Shown in pieces: positions 1 through 8,633 of a DNA stretch of 64,000 nucleotides (within the stretch, counting starts at the first letter, position 1; the number at the start of each line of letters is the position of its first letter). This stretch comes from Planctomycetota bacterium (GTDB taxonomy: Bacteria; Planctomycetota; PUPC01; JACPCR01). A model generated the notes under the pieces. The model saw nothing but the letters and a program-made list of their open reading frames with translations. It did not search any database and was not told the origin of the DNA. The position numbers and the translations under genes were made by a program. The stretch spans positions 124,001 to 188,000 of the forward strand of contig JACPCR010000054.1 of the NCBI GenBank assembly GCA_016179685.1, given 5' to 3'.

Positions 1-2
1 AC

Positions 3-1220
3 CTAGGCAACACGGTGATCGTGGTTGAGCACGACGAACAGGTGATCCGTGCGGCGGACCACCTGCTGGACCTCGGACCCGGTGCGGGCACGAGCGGAGG
101 CCGCGTGGTGGCCCAGGGCTCGCTGCCGGACCTCGTGGCCTGCCCGGAGTCGCTTACCGGCCAGTATCTTTCGGAGGCGAGGCGCATCCCGATGCCGGCG
201 CGACGCCGTCCCCTTTCGTTGGCGCGGGCGGTCCGGATCGTCGGCGCCCGGGCGAACAACCTCAAGTCCGTCACCGTCGATTTTCCCCTCGGCGGCCTCG
301 TCTGCGTCACCGGCGTCTCCGGCTCCGGCAAGAGCACGCTGGTGCACCAGACGCTGTTGCCTGCACTCCGCCGCCTCCTGCACGGCTCGAAGGCCCGGCC
401 GGGCGACCACGACCAGGTCCTCGGCGCGGAAGCGATCGACAAGGTGATCGAGATCGACCAATCGCCCATCGGGCGCACGCCGCGTTCCAATCCTGCCACC
501 TACACGGGGCTTTTCGACGATATCCGCCGCCTCTTTGCGCGGCTCAAGGAGTCCAGGGTCCGCGGCTACGCGCCCGGCCGCTTCAGTTTCAACGTCAAGG
601 GAGGCCGCTGCGAGGCCTGCGAGGGCCAGGGCGCACGGCGCATCGAGATGCACTTCCTGCCGGACCTCTTCGTGCCCTGCGAGGTGTGCCGCGGCCAGCG
701 CTTCAACCGCGAGACCCTCGAGGTCCGCTTCCATGGCCGACAGATCGCCGAGGTGCTCGAGACCACGGTGGACGAGGCCCTCGAGCTCTTCCGCAACGTC
801 CCGCCCGCCCGCCGCATCCTCGAGACCCTTCGCGACGTCGGACTCGGTTACGTCGCCCTGGGACAGTCCAGCACCACCCTGAGCGGAGGCGAGGCCCAGC
901 GCATCAAGCTCGCCGCCGAGCTGGCCAAGTCCTCGACCGAAAGGACCCTCTACGTCCTCGATGAGCCCACCACGGGCCTCCACTTCGAAGATATCCGGAA
1001 GCTCCTGGAGGTGCTCAACCGTTTGGCGGACCGAGGGAGCACTCTGATCGTGGTCGAGCATAACCTGGAGGTGATCCAGTGCGCGGACTGGATCATCGAC
1101 CTGGGCCCCGAGGGCGGTGGCGGTGGCGGCCGCGTCGTGGCCTCCGGCACGCCGGAGTCCCTGGCGCAGGTCGAAGTCAGCGCCACCGGCCGGTTCTTGC
1201 GCCAGCGCCTTGGGAAGTGA
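3..1220 (+). CDS. uvrA: Excinuclease ABC subunit A, C-terminal part (cut by window edge)
   Basis: UvrA is the damage-sensing ATPase of nucleotide excision repair and works with UvrB and UvrC on DNA. The frame is already open at the left edge ([11 protein letters not shown]) and gives 405 residues, the C-terminal part of a protein normally about 940 long. Visible parts are the end of the first ATPase (VVEHDEQ), the second Walker [10 protein letters not shown] near residue 104, the zinc module CEAC...CEVC near 203-229, the ABC signature LSGGEAQR near 293, Walker [11 protein letters not shown] near 316 and a closing IVVEHN switch. All match canonical UvrA. The true start lies upstream of the window. 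No SOS box can be judged from this end. Confidence 0.97.
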   Translation, partial: LGNTVIVVEHDEQVIRAADHLLDLGPGAGTSGGRVVAQGSLPDLVACPESLTGQYLSEARRIPMPARRRPLSLARAVRIVGARANNLKSVTVDFPLGGLVCVTGVSGSGKSTLVHQTLLPALRRLLHGSKARPGDHDQVLGAEAIDKVIEIDQSPIGRTPRSNPATYTGLFDDIRRLFARLKESRVRGYAPGRFSFNVKGGRCEACEGQGARRIEMHFLPDLFVPCEVCRGQRFNRETLEVRFHGRQIAEVLETTVDEALELFRNVPPARRILETLRDVGLGYVALGQSSTTLSGGEAQRIKLAAELAKSSTERTLYVLDEPTTGLHFEDIRKLLEVLNRLADRGSTLIVVEHNLEVIQCADWIIDLGPEGGGGGGRVVASGTPESLAQVEVSATGRFLRQRLGK

Positions 1221-1278
1221 AGAGTTACGTATGGCCATGACGCCTGGGGAATCGGTGGGTGGTCGTGGTTGGTGTAGC

Positions 1279-1297
1279 GCGGTCGCTGTGCGACCGC
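1279..1297. repeat. Hairpin GCGGTCGC-TGT-GCGACCGC downstream of uvrA
   Basis: Perfect 8-bp arms enclose a 3-nt loop, within the longer word GTAGCGCGGTCGCTGTGCGA. The same element recurs inverted at 36980-36998 with a compensatory T:A to C:G change in the stem. No T-tract follows, so a classical intrinsic terminator is not obvious. Confidence 0.8.
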
Positions 1298-1489
1298 AGA
1301 GTTGAAGTTCCCCCGCCTCAGCGGACGCCCATCGCCCGGCATCGGGAGGGCCCACCCCGCCGCACGGCGGTGAGCCCATTTCGCACAACCCCCGAGTGAG
1401 AAGGCGAGATGGCCGCAGATGCCGCCTCCCGGAGGGATCCTGTGGAAGCATCTTGCTGGCAGGCTCTGGCGCGGTTGGTGGTTGGAAGT

Positions 1490-1641
1490 AGGTGGTTCGT
1501 GGTTGACTGATGACTCTTGATTGATGACTGCTCACAGCCCACCCATTCTGGATTCTGAAGTCCCTGGTCCGCTGGTCCCCTGGCTGCCTTGTCCATGGTC
1601 CATGGTCCATCGTCCATGGTCCATGGTCCCTCTGTGCTCAG
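1490..1641 (+). repeat. Long direct repeat, copy 1
   Basis: This block starts at GGTGGTTCGTGGTTGACTGA, continues through ATTCTGGATTCTGAAGTCCC and ends in tandem CCATGGTCC words. It is repeated with scattered differences at 1672-1814. The tandem CCATGGTCC tail is longer in this copy. Confidence 0.85.
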
Positions 1642-1671
1642 GGCTGAAGGCTGCGGACCGCGCACCCATGG

Positions 1672-1814
1672 TGGGTTGGTGGTTCGTGGTTGACTGATGA
1701 CTTTTGACTGATGTCTGTTCACTGCTAACCTATTCTGGATTCTGAAGTCCCTTGTCCGCTGGTCCCCTTGCCCATGGTCTGTCGTCCATGGTTCATGGTC
1801 CCATTGTGTTCAGG
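1672..1814 (+). repeat. Long direct repeat, copy 2
   Basis: Second copy of the block at 1490-1641. It shares GGTTCGTGGTTGACTGATGA, ATTCTGGATTCTGAAGTCCC and a shorter CCATGGTC tail. It ends about 10 nt before the aminotransferase start, so it forms that gene's 5' flank. Confidence 0.85.
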
Positions 1815-1823
1815 TAATCCTCC

Positions 1824-3209
1824 ATGGCCGGAAAAGTCTTCTCTCTCACGCCTGTTCAGGTGCCCCGTGTCGAGACCGCCTATCGCCGCATCGTTACGCC
1901 TCTCCCCGTGCCCGAATCCCTCCCTGTCCTCGAAAGGCTTCGAGAGGTCGAGTCCCGGTCGATGCAGGGCCAGCCGCCGCTCGTGTGGCACAAGGCCCAG
2001 GGCGTCCAGGTCCACGACTGCTGGGGCAACATGTGGCTCGACTTCAGCTCGGGCGTCCTGGTGACGAACGTCGGGCACGCGCGCACCCGCGTCATCGAGG
2101 CGATCGTGCGGACCGCGCAGAAACCGCATCTCCATCATTACTGTTTCCCGTCGGAGGAGCGCGTGGCCCTCGCCGCCAAGCTGGTCGAGCTGGCCCCGCC
2201 GCCTCTCAAGAAGGTTTTCCTGCTGACGACGGGGGCGGAGACCACCGAGTGCGCCTTCAAGCTCGCCCGCACTTACGGCCAAAGTCTCGCCCGCCGGAAG
2301 ATCGACTTCGTGACCTTCCGAGGGAGCTTCCACGGACGCACCCTGGGTTCGCAGATGATCGGAGGCAACCCGGCTCTCCAGTCCTGGATACCGCATTGCG
2401 ACCCCAACATCCACGTGGTCCCATTTCCCGGTGATTTTCGCAGCCCCGATCCGAGCTTCGAGGCGTTCGACCGCGCGCTGGCCGCCGCGGGGGTCGAGCC
2501 CGCCAACGTCTGCGGCGTGATCAGCGAGACGTTCCAGGGCGCCGGGGCGAATTTCATGCCCGTCCCGTATGCCCGGGCCCTCCGGCAGTGGTGCACGCGG
2601 CATCGGGCCCTGCTGGTCTGGGACGAAATCCAGGCCGGATTCGGCCGAACGGGTACGCTCTGGGGCTTCGAGCACTACGGCGACGCCGTGCCCGACCTGA
2701 TGTGCCTGGGCAAAGGAATCTCGGGCGGGCTGCCGCTGTCTGCGGTCGTTGGCCGGCCAGACGTGATGGACCTCTACGGGCCCGGCGAGATGACGAGCAC
2801 TCACACGGGCAATCCGATCTGCGCCGCTGCTGCCCTGGCCAGCATCGAGCTGCTGCTCGCCGAGGACCTCCCTCGCCGAGCCCGCGAGCTGGGCGAGGTC
2901 CTCCAGCCAGAGTTGCGCCGCATCCAGAGAAAGCATCCCACGGTCGGACACGCGGATGGACGGGGCCTCGTCGGGGCGCTCCAGATGGTCGTCCCCGGCA
3001 CGACGCAACCCCACCATCCGCTTGCCCACCGCATCGTCGAGTTGTGTTTCCAGCGCGGGCTGCTCCTCTTCGCTCCCGTTGGACTGGGCGGAGGGGCGCT
3101 CAAAATCTGTCCTCCGCTTTGCATTCATGAGGACCAGCTCCGAGAAGGCCTCCAGGTGCTTGAGGAGGCCCTGGCCGAGGCGGCCGCCGCGCCGTTGCCC
3201 GGCTCGTGA
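1824..3209 (+). CDS. Class-III pyridoxal-phosphate aminotransferase
   Basis: A 461-residue fold-type I aminotransferase of the GabT/ArgD/diaminobutyrate class. It probably moves an amino group between an omega-amino substrate and a 2-oxo acid in the cytoplasm. The phosphate-binding segment TTGAETTECAFK lies near residue 136, the cofactor-contacting Asp is D267 in LLVWDEIQAGFGRTG, and the Schiff-base lysine is K297 in LGKGISGG. Length fits 4-aminobutyrate or related aminotransferases, but the substrate cannot be read from sequence. The P-II gene follows 16 nt downstream and the XPB-N-like gene overlaps that, so the three are probably co-transcribed. The ATG is preceded by TCCTCC rather than a Shine-Dalgarno sequence. 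Confidence 0.9.
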   Translation: MAGKVFSLTPVQVPRVETAYRRIVTPLPVPESLPVLERLREVESRSMQGQPPLVWHKAQGVQVHDCWGNMWLDFSSGVLVTNVGHARTRVIEAIVRTAQKPHLHHYCFPSEERVALAAKLVELAPPPLKKVFLLTTGAETTECAFKLARTYGQSLARRKIDFVTFRGSFHGRTLGSQMIGGNPALQSWIPHCDPNIHVVPFPGDFRSPDPSFEAFDRALAAAGVEPANVCGVISETFQGAGANFMPVPYARALRQWCTRHRALLVWDEIQAGFGRTGTLWGFEHYGDAVPDLMCLGKGISGGLPLSAVVGRPDVMDLYGPGEMTSTHTGNPICAAAALASIELLLAEDLPRRARELGEVLQPELRRIQRKHPTVGHADGRGLVGALQMVVPGTTQPHHPLAHRIVELCFQRGLLLFAPVGLGGGALKICPPLCIHEDQLREGLQVLEEALAEAAAAPLPGS

Positions 3210-3225
3210 GCCCGAGAATGAAGCG

Positions 3226-3537
3226 ATGAAATACGTGACCTGCATCATCAAGCCTTTCCGGCTCGACGCGCTCGTCCAGGCCATCCAGGAGTTCCCGGTG
3301 GAGTCCCTGATGATCAGCCACGTGCGGGGTTACGGCCGCCAGAAGGGGCATCTCCACGTCTACCGCGAGTCCGAGTACCTGATCGCGTTCCTTCCCAAGG
3401 TGAAGATCGAATTTGCTGCGGAGGACGAACATATCGAGGCCATCCTCGGGCGGCTGATCAGCACCGCCCGCACGGGCCGCATCGGCGACGGAAAGATTTT
3501 TGTTCAGCCCGTGGAATTCTGGGCCTCGTTGCCGTGA
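3226..3537 (+). CDS. glnB: P-II family nitrogen regulatory protein
   Basis: A 103-residue P-II signal transducer; these trimers bind ATP/ADP and 2-oxoglutarate and control targets by direct contact. The start MKYVTCIIKPFRLD, the T-loop GYGRQKGHLHVYRESEY, LPKVKIE and the ATP-binding tail RTGRIGDGKIFV are all present. Tyr51, the residue uridylylated in E. coli GlnB, is conserved. The tail after KIFV is short (PVEFWASLP) compared with the usual 112-residue protein. The in-frame ATG is chosen because it starts exactly at the family N terminus. It sits 16 nt after an aminotransferase and overlaps the next gene by 4 nt; no amtB or glnA is nearby, so its partner is unclear. GlnB versus GlnK is not resolved. 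Confidence 0.92.
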   Translation: MKYVTCIIKPFRLDALVQAIQEFPVESLMISHVRGYGRQKGHLHVYRESEYLIAFLPKVKIEFAAEDEHIEAILGRLISTARTGRIGDGKIFVQPVEFWASLP

Positions 3538-5906
3538 ATACACCTCAGACCCTGGCCCAGAAGATTCATGCCCTCAACACTGAGGAATTGGCCCGGGTCG
3601 CCGCCTCGCTCCTGCAGGGCCGGCCGCTGCCCGTCGAGGAGGCGGCGGATAGGCTCTTCCATGACCTCGTCAGCTTCCCCGCCATCGAGAGACGGCTGGA
3701 CCTCCTGCCTCTGCCGGACGCCGCTGCCGCTCTGCGGCAGGCCGCCTTGTCCGGAGGCTGCCTGCCGTTGCGCCATCTCGACGGTCGCCTCGCCGGCGAG
3801 CCACAGGCTCTCCGGGACCTCCTCGAACATTACTTCCTCGGCACCGTCGGCATGCCGGACTGGAGGCCGCTTCCCGTGCTTCCTCCAGCCGAGCCCTTTC
3901 TCATGGTCTTCCCGGAGGTCGCCATCTCGTTCCTGCGCAACGACCCGCCCGAGCTTCCCCGTCTCTTCGCCCTCCCCAGGCCCGCCGAGTCCTTCTCGGA
4001 GGCCGTGGACCGCCTCCTCGTCGAGATACCGGGCGATGCCTCTGCTGGATCGCTTCCGGGCGAGCGTCCAGACCTGGCCGTGCAGGTCCGGCGACTTCTG
4101 GTCCGCCCGCCCGGCCCGTCTTCTCATCCAGAGGACGACATCCGCTGCCTCGCCGCTGTCCTTTCCGGCGAGCGCGCCCTGGAACGCCTCGCGCTGGTCG
4201 AGCACCGGCCATTCCGTCCCTGGAACGTCCTCTCCGATCGCGAGCGCTGTGGCCGCCTTTTCCTTCACCTGCTGGCCTCGACGCGCGGCGATGCCCTATG
4301 GGAAAGATTCGCCCGACGCCTCGTTCTGGTCGTCCGTTCCCTCGAGACGGACCGCTGGTATCATCCCCGCACCCTGGAGCACCTGGTCGTCCTCGAGGAA
4401 CTGCGAGAGGAGATCGAAATCGGTCAGGGCCGCACCCGCGCGGATTCCGGCCCGGGGTCAGGTCTGGCCGCCGAGCCGCCGTGGGGGACCCTGCCCGATC
4501 TCTTGCGCGGCCTCGAAGACGCTTTCCACTCTGCCTTGAGCTACAGCGGCATCCTGGAAACCGCCGTCTCGGGTGGCCGCACTGTGGCCGAGCGCATCAC
4601 GGGCGACGGCATGGCCGCCCTGGCGCACCGTATCGACTGGGCCGCATGGGCACGGCTGCGTACTTTTCTGGAGCATCCCGCTTCCTATGGACAAGCCCGG
4701 CACGCCGCAGACTCCACCCCCAGTCCAGCGGCCACGGACGAGCCGTATCTGACACTCCCCCCGGGCCGGAGCGCCGAGCTCCGCTTCCCTCGATTCGAGC
4801 AGGACCTGCGGCGTCTCCTCCTGGCCATCGTGGCCAACCCGTTCTCTCCCACGCGGAGAGGCAAGCCGGCGCGCTATCAGATTCGACGCGTCCGGAAGGT
4901 CTTCGGGTGGCCCGAGGATTACACCGAGTTTCTCTTTGAATTCGCCATGAGCCAGGAACTCCTCGGGTTGCACCCTGTCTCGGGCGACTTCACCCCCTCT
5001 GCCGTCGCGCCGGATTTCCTCGACCGCGACGCGGCGGCCCGGGCCCGGGCCGCCGCCGCCTGCTTCTGGCAAGCCTCCTTTGATGAAGGCCCCATCTCGG
5101 AAAACCTCCGGGAACTGAAGCACCTCTTCGCTCGCGAGTTCCTTGGACGCGCCGGCCCCTGCCAATTCGCCCGGATCGACCTCTTCTGGGACTGGCTTCA
5201 GGAAGAGCCCGTCCAGCAGCGGCTCGCCCAACACTGGCGGCGCTACGTGGATGACGACGCGGAAGTCCTCCTCTCCATCAGCCTCTGGATGGCCCGCACC
5301 TTGGCCTGGCTCGGCCTGGCCGAGGCCTCACCCGATGCCCTCCGGCCCGACCTCCTCCGCCTCTCCCAGGCCGGGCGTCTCGGGTTGCTCCAGCACCGCT
5401 TCGAATTTCCAGCGGCCAGCCCTCTCGAGACCGGCCGATCCCTGGAATTCGGCTGTGATGGCTTGATCGTCGCTTCTCTGGAACTCCCCTTCGAGGCGCA
5501 GGCCGATCTCTGCCGCTTCACCCACGCGCTCTCCCTCGAAGGCCCCCTCCGATTCCGGCTCGATGAGGATAAGCTCGCTGAGGCGGCCCGCCAGGGTGAG
5601 GACCCTGCGTGCCTCGCCCGCCTGCTCGAGTCCTGCGCACCACCCGACCCGCGTTTCCTCGAACCCGTGCGCCGCGTCCTGGCGAAGCTCGACGCCATCG
5701 AGGTCCGACCCGCCAGCGGCTACCTTCGGTTTCGGGACCCCGAGACCGCCCGCCGCGTTCATGACCTTCCGGCGCTCAAGCCTTTCATCGAAGCGTCCTG
5801 GGACGGCGGCCTTATCCTCCGTCCCCGGACCAGCCTGCAACAGGTCCTCCAGGTCCTCCACGAACACGGATTCCTCGCCCGTACCGCGCTTGAGGCCGAA
5901 AAGTGA
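3534..5906 (+). CDS. Large protein with C-terminal XPB/Ssl2 N-domain-like (helicase-associated) module
   Basis: A 790-residue cytoplasmic protein beginning at a GTG whose GTGA overlaps the P-II stop, implying translational coupling. The C-terminal 190 residues (from about 600) follow the pattern of the helicase-associated domain named after the XPB N terminus: a beta-rich start LEFGCDGLIVASLELPF, a RFRLDEDKLAEAARQGEDP helix pair, LARLLESCAPPDP and LQQVLQVLHEHGFLAR. In known proteins this module accompanies or substitutes for a helicase partner and may bind DNA. No Walker motifs or helicase core are present. The N-terminal 600 residues, rich in Leu, Arg and Pro, are not recognised. A DNA-related role is inference from the C-terminal pattern. 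Confidence 0.6.
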   Translation: MNTPQTLAQKIHALNTEELARVAASLLQGRPLPVEEAADRLFHDLVSFPAIERRLDLLPLPDAAAALRQAALSGGCLPLRHLDGRLAGEPQALRDLLEHYFLGTVGMPDWRPLPVLPPAEPFLMVFPEVAISFLRNDPPELPRLFALPRPAESFSEAVDRLLVEIPGDASAGSLPGERPDLAVQVRRLLVRPPGPSSHPEDDIRCLAAVLSGERALERLALVEHRPFRPWNVLSDRERCGRLFLHLLASTRGDALWERFARRLVLVVRSLETDRWYHPRTLEHLVVLEELREEIEIGQGRTRADSGPGSGLAAEPPWGTLPDLLRGLEDAFHSALSYSGILETAVSGGRTVAERITGDGMAALAHRIDWAAWARLRTFLEHPASYGQARHAADSTPSPAATDEPYLTLPPGRSAELRFPRFEQDLRRLLLAIVANPFSPTRRGKPARYQIRRVRKVFGWPEDYTEFLFEFAMSQELLGLHPVSGDFTPSAVAPDFLDRDAAARARAAAACFWQASFDEGPISENLRELKHLFAREFLGRAGPCQFARIDLFWDWLQEEPVQQRLAQHWRRYVDDDAEVLLSISLWMARTLAWLGLAEASPDALRPDLLRLSQAGRLGLLQHRFEFPAASPLETGRSLEFGCDGLIVASLELPFEAQADLCRFTHALSLEGPLRFRLDEDKLAEAARQGEDPACLARLLESCAPPDPRFLEPVRRVLAKLDAIEVRPASGYLRFRDPETARRVHDLPALKPFIEASWDGGLILRPRTSLQQVLQVLHEHGFLARTALEAEK

Positions 5907-6172
5907 GGGTCCGGAGATCACCAGGCGACCCTCTAAGTGTGTAGGGAATTCAGGCCCTTCACGATCTTGAACGCGTCGGGACCGGGATCGGGATCGGCTC
6001 GAAGTCGTTCTTGTACGATTGGGCCATGAACCCCCAGGGGGAGTAGCCGGAGCTTGCATCTCAGCAAAACGCATGGTGCAAGGCGAAGCGCATGCCGTAT
6101 CCTTGATCCGTTCTGGTCGCCCGCGCCATACTGCTCGGTTGCAGGCGGCACTTCGCTGGTGATCCCCGGAAT
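5907..6172. other. Convergent intergenic gap
   Basis: This 266-bp gap lies between two convergent genes. It contains CGTCGGGACCGGGATCGGGA at about 5968, resembling the tail of the two-copy element at 17.6 and 21.4 kb. No convincing gene or terminator was seen. Confidence 0.5.
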
Positions 6173-7120
6173 TCAGTACCCGAGGTCCAGGTCCACCACG
6201 TTCCGCAGCGGCTCACCCCGGGCGAATCTTCCCACATTGTCGCACACGAGATCGAGCAGGCGTTGGTCCGCATGCGGCGAGTGCCCCGACGCGTGCGGCG
6301 TCAGGATGACGTTCCCCATCGTCCACAGGGGGTGTCCCGCCGGGAGCGGCTCGGGCTGCGTGACATCCAATCCCGCGCCCGCGATCTTCCCCGATTGCAA
6401 TGCACGGACCAGAGCCTCCGTGTTCAGGATGCCCCCCCGGGTCACGCAGACGATGACCGCCGACCTCTTCATCCGGTCGAACTCCTCGTCTCCGAACAGG
6501 TCACGCGTCTCCGCCGTCAGGGGGACGCACACGGCCACCCAGTCGGCCCGCGGGAGCAGGCCGTGCAGCCGCTCGGGCGCGTGCACCTCTTCGACGAACG
6601 CCGGGCGTGGCAGCTCCGGATGCCGCCGCGTGGCGAGGATTCTCAGGCCGAAGCCGGCCGCCCTCCGCGCCGTCTCCAGCCCCGTGCCGCCCAGTCCCAC
6701 GACGAGCAGGTTCTGGCCCGCCAGCTCCCCGGGCGGGTAATGGTCACGGCTTTCCCATACCTGCCGCTGCTGCGCGCGGAAGAGGAACGGCAACTGCCGG
6801 CTGAAAGCGAGGATCAGCGCCAGGGTGTGGTCGGCGAGCTGGATGCCGTAAATGCCCCTGGCGTTCGTGAGGCACACCCCGCGTCTTTTCAGCTCCTCGT
6901 GCGGGTATCGCTCCACGCCGGCGCTGCGCACCTGCACCCAACGCAGGCGCGTGGCCGCCTTCAGGAATTCCAGGCTGCAGGTGCCGTAGCAGCCCTCGAC
7001 CTCGCCCGCCAGCGCCAGCGCCTCGGATTCATCCTTGGCGGCCAGGAACTCGATCCCGGGCGCGCTCTGGCGAAGCTGTTGCATGGCCACCGAGTCCATG
7101 GCAGGAATGAGCACCTTCAA
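6173..7120 (-). CDS. D-isomer-specific 2-hydroxyacid dehydrogenase
   Basis: An NAD(P)-dependent dehydrogenase that interconverts 2-oxo acids and D-2-hydroxyacids in the cytoplasm. A catalytic-domain start is followed by the Rossmann motif VVGLGGTGLE, the substrate-binding Arg in VCVTRGG, the Glu in DVTQPEPLP and the catalytic His in TPHASGHS, in the standard order. I place the start at a TTG giving MKVLIPAMD, preceded by CGGGAG at good spacing; an upstream TTG at 7150 would add ten residues. Length is normal for the family, nearer the glyoxylate/hydroxypyruvate reductase-like group than SerA because there is no ACT domain. The substrate is not predictable. It is transcribed alone and convergent with the operon to its left. 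Confidence 0.88.
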   Translation of the reverse strand: MKVLIPAMDSVAMQQLRQSAPGIEFLAAKDESEALALAGEVEGCYGTCSLEFLKAATRLRWVQVRSAGVERYPHEELKRRGVCLTNARGIYGIQLADHTLALILAFSRQLPFLFRAQQRQVWESRDHYPPGELAGQNLLVVGLGGTGLETARRAAGFGLRILATRRHPELPRPAFVEEVHAPERLHGLLPRADWVAVCVPLTAETRDLFGDEEFDRMKRSAVIVCVTRGGILNTEALVRALQSGKIAGAGLDVTQPEPLPAGHPLWTMGNVILTPHASGHSPHADQRLLDLVCDNVGRFARGEPLRNVVDLDLGY

Positions 7121-7248
7121 AGTGACTCCCGGGAAACGCAAGGGTTGCAAGAACGCGTGGAATGAGCCGCTATCGCGAACGCCGGTTTGGCTGCGGCCAA
7201 CGACCGCCGGTATGATAAAAGATCATATCTCATCGCATCCTCCATGTG

Positions 7249-7352
7249 TAGGCGGGTCGGATGTCAGGTGATTCTTGAAACTTGAAACCGGACCAGCCTC
7301 TGGCGGGGTATCTTTCAAGCCTTGTTGGATTGCGGGTATCGCCCGCCTTGAG
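7249..7352 (-). repeat. Three-hairpin intergenic element, degenerate inverted copy
   Basis: Read on the minus strand this carries the hallmarks of the element at 17421, 40385, 57230 and 63081: GGCGGGCGATACCCGCAATC, CAACAAGG, then a CAAGAATCACCTGACATCCG block and a cytosine-rich tail. It lies between two divergent genes, 32 nt before the DUF4037 start. Confidence 0.7.
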
Positions 7353-7384
7353 CGAAGAAAACGACCGTTCCAGGGTATTCCTCC

Positions 7385-8446
7385 ATGAAAGGCAGCGACC
7401 TCAGCCGGCAGTTCTTCGAGCAGGTCATCTTGCCGCTTCTCGAAAAGGCTTATCCGGAGGTGACGGCCGAGATGGCCGCCGGTGTCCTCGGCATGGGCTC
7501 GGACGTCTCCGGCCTTGATGATGATCTTTCCCGCGACCATCATTGGGGCCCCCGCTGCAACCTGCTGCTCAGCGATTGGCTCGAAGCCCGGTGCGGAGAA
7601 ATCGAGGCTTTTCTTCACCAGCACGCGCCTCGAAGCTTCCTTGGCTTCGAGGTCTATCAAAACAAGTTGAACCGAAGCGGTGTCACGGTGGAGACCCTCG
7701 GGCACTTCTTCCACGACCTGCTGGGCCAGGACCAAGCGCCCTCGGACGCCGCGGGCTGGTTTCGGCTGACGGAGGCGGACCTCTTCCATGTCACGGGCGG
7801 GCAAGTCTTCCACGACGCCACCGGGGAACTCGAGCGACGCCGGCGCGCGTTCGCTTACTATCCCGATCCCGTCTGGCGCAAGAAGATGGCCGATTGGCTC
7901 GTCTATCTGACCGCGCACGGGGGCTACAACATGAACCGGGCTCGGCAGCGCGGCGACGGGCCCTCGGCCGCCATCTATCTCGGCGTCACCGTCAAGCGCA
8001 CCCTGGAGATGGGTCACCTCCTGAACCGCGCCTACGCGCCCTACAACAAGTGGCTCTACCGCAGTTTTCGCCGTCTGCCTTGTCTTTCGTCCGAGATCGT
8101 TCCTCTCCTCGAGCACGCGTTGGCCATGCCCTCCTGGGAGGAGAAGATTCTCGATTTCGTCCGGATCAACGTGGTGATCAACGACGAGCTGCATCGCCAG
8201 GGCCTGACCCGGCTTTACTATCCGCGCCAGACGCCTCCCCGGATCGACGAGGCCTGGTTGCACTTCCTCTACGACGCCGCTATCGATCTGTACCGGTCCG
8301 TCCCTGAGCCCCTCGTCTGGGGCCGCTTCAACGACGTCGAAAAGTGGGAGGAGGTCGTCAAGAAGGTTCTCCTCGACCCGAACTGGAAGTCCGGCTTCTC
8401 GGAGCTGAAGTCGGAGGGCCAGGCCGGGTCGATCGGCCGGGGATAG
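7385..8446 (+). CDS. DUF4037-type nucleotidyltransferase-fold protein
   Basis: A 353-residue soluble protein. Near residues 38-56 it carries GSDVSGLDDDLSRDHHWGP, the signature of DUF4037 proteins, where the GS and spaced acidic residues resemble the metal-binding site of the nucleotidyltransferase superfamily. The rest is alpha-helical and aromatic-rich, including WLVYLTAHGGYNMNRARQRGD and a Trp-rich C-terminal third. Whether it transfers nucleotides is unknown; this is inferred from the motif only. The ATG follows ATTCCTCC, with no Shine-Dalgarno sequence. The stop codon lies inside the first copy of a 32-bp direct repeat, so the last residues (GSIGRG) may derive from repeat DNA. Confidence 0.8.
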   Translation: MKGSDLSRQFFEQVILPLLEKAYPEVTAEMAAGVLGMGSDVSGLDDDLSRDHHWGPRCNLLLSDWLEARCGEIEAFLHQHAPRSFLGFEVYQNKLNRSGVTVETLGHFFHDLLGQDQAPSDAAGWFRLTEADLFHVTGGQVFHDATGELERRRRAFAYYPDPVWRKKMADWLVYLTAHGGYNMNRARQRGDGPSAAIYLGVTVKRTLEMGHLLNRAYAPYNKWLYRSFRRLPCLSSEIVPLLEHALAMPSWEEKILDFVRINVVINDELHRQGLTRLYYPRQTPPRIDEAWLHFLYDAAIDLYRSVPEPLVWGRFNDVEKWEEVVKKVLLDPNWKSGFSELKSEGQAGSIGRG

Positions 8447-8527
8447 CGCCGGAACGCCGGCACGAGTTTTCGTGGCGAAGCGCGTCAGCGCTTCGGGGTC
8501 GATCGGCCGGGGATAGCGCCGGAACGC
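8426..8527 (+). repeat. 32-bp direct repeat pair with enclosed hairpin
   Basis: Two identical 32-bp units beginning GGGTCGATCGGCCGGGGATA start at 8426 and 8496, 70 bp apart. The first contains the stop codon of the DUF4037 gene. Between them lies the hairpin CGAAGCGCGTCAGCGCTTCG (8476-8495), which recurs inverted at 28123-28142. Confidence 0.9.
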
Positions 8528-8633
8528 ATGCCTTCCCTTCTGAGCGCGCCCGTCACTCGGAGGAGCAAGTTCGCCGAAGTTGTGCTACGCTCCTGCTGTC
8601 CTGAGACCGCTTGTCCCTGGGGGCCATGGACGA

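Larger units (their letters stand above)
1221..1823. other. Gene-free 600-bp gap rich in repeats
   Basis: No reading frame here looks coding. The stretch holds a short hairpin just after uvrA and two copies of a block of about 145 bp, each ending in runs of CCATGGTCC-like words. Base composition is less GC-rich than the flanking genes. Confidence 0.7.
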
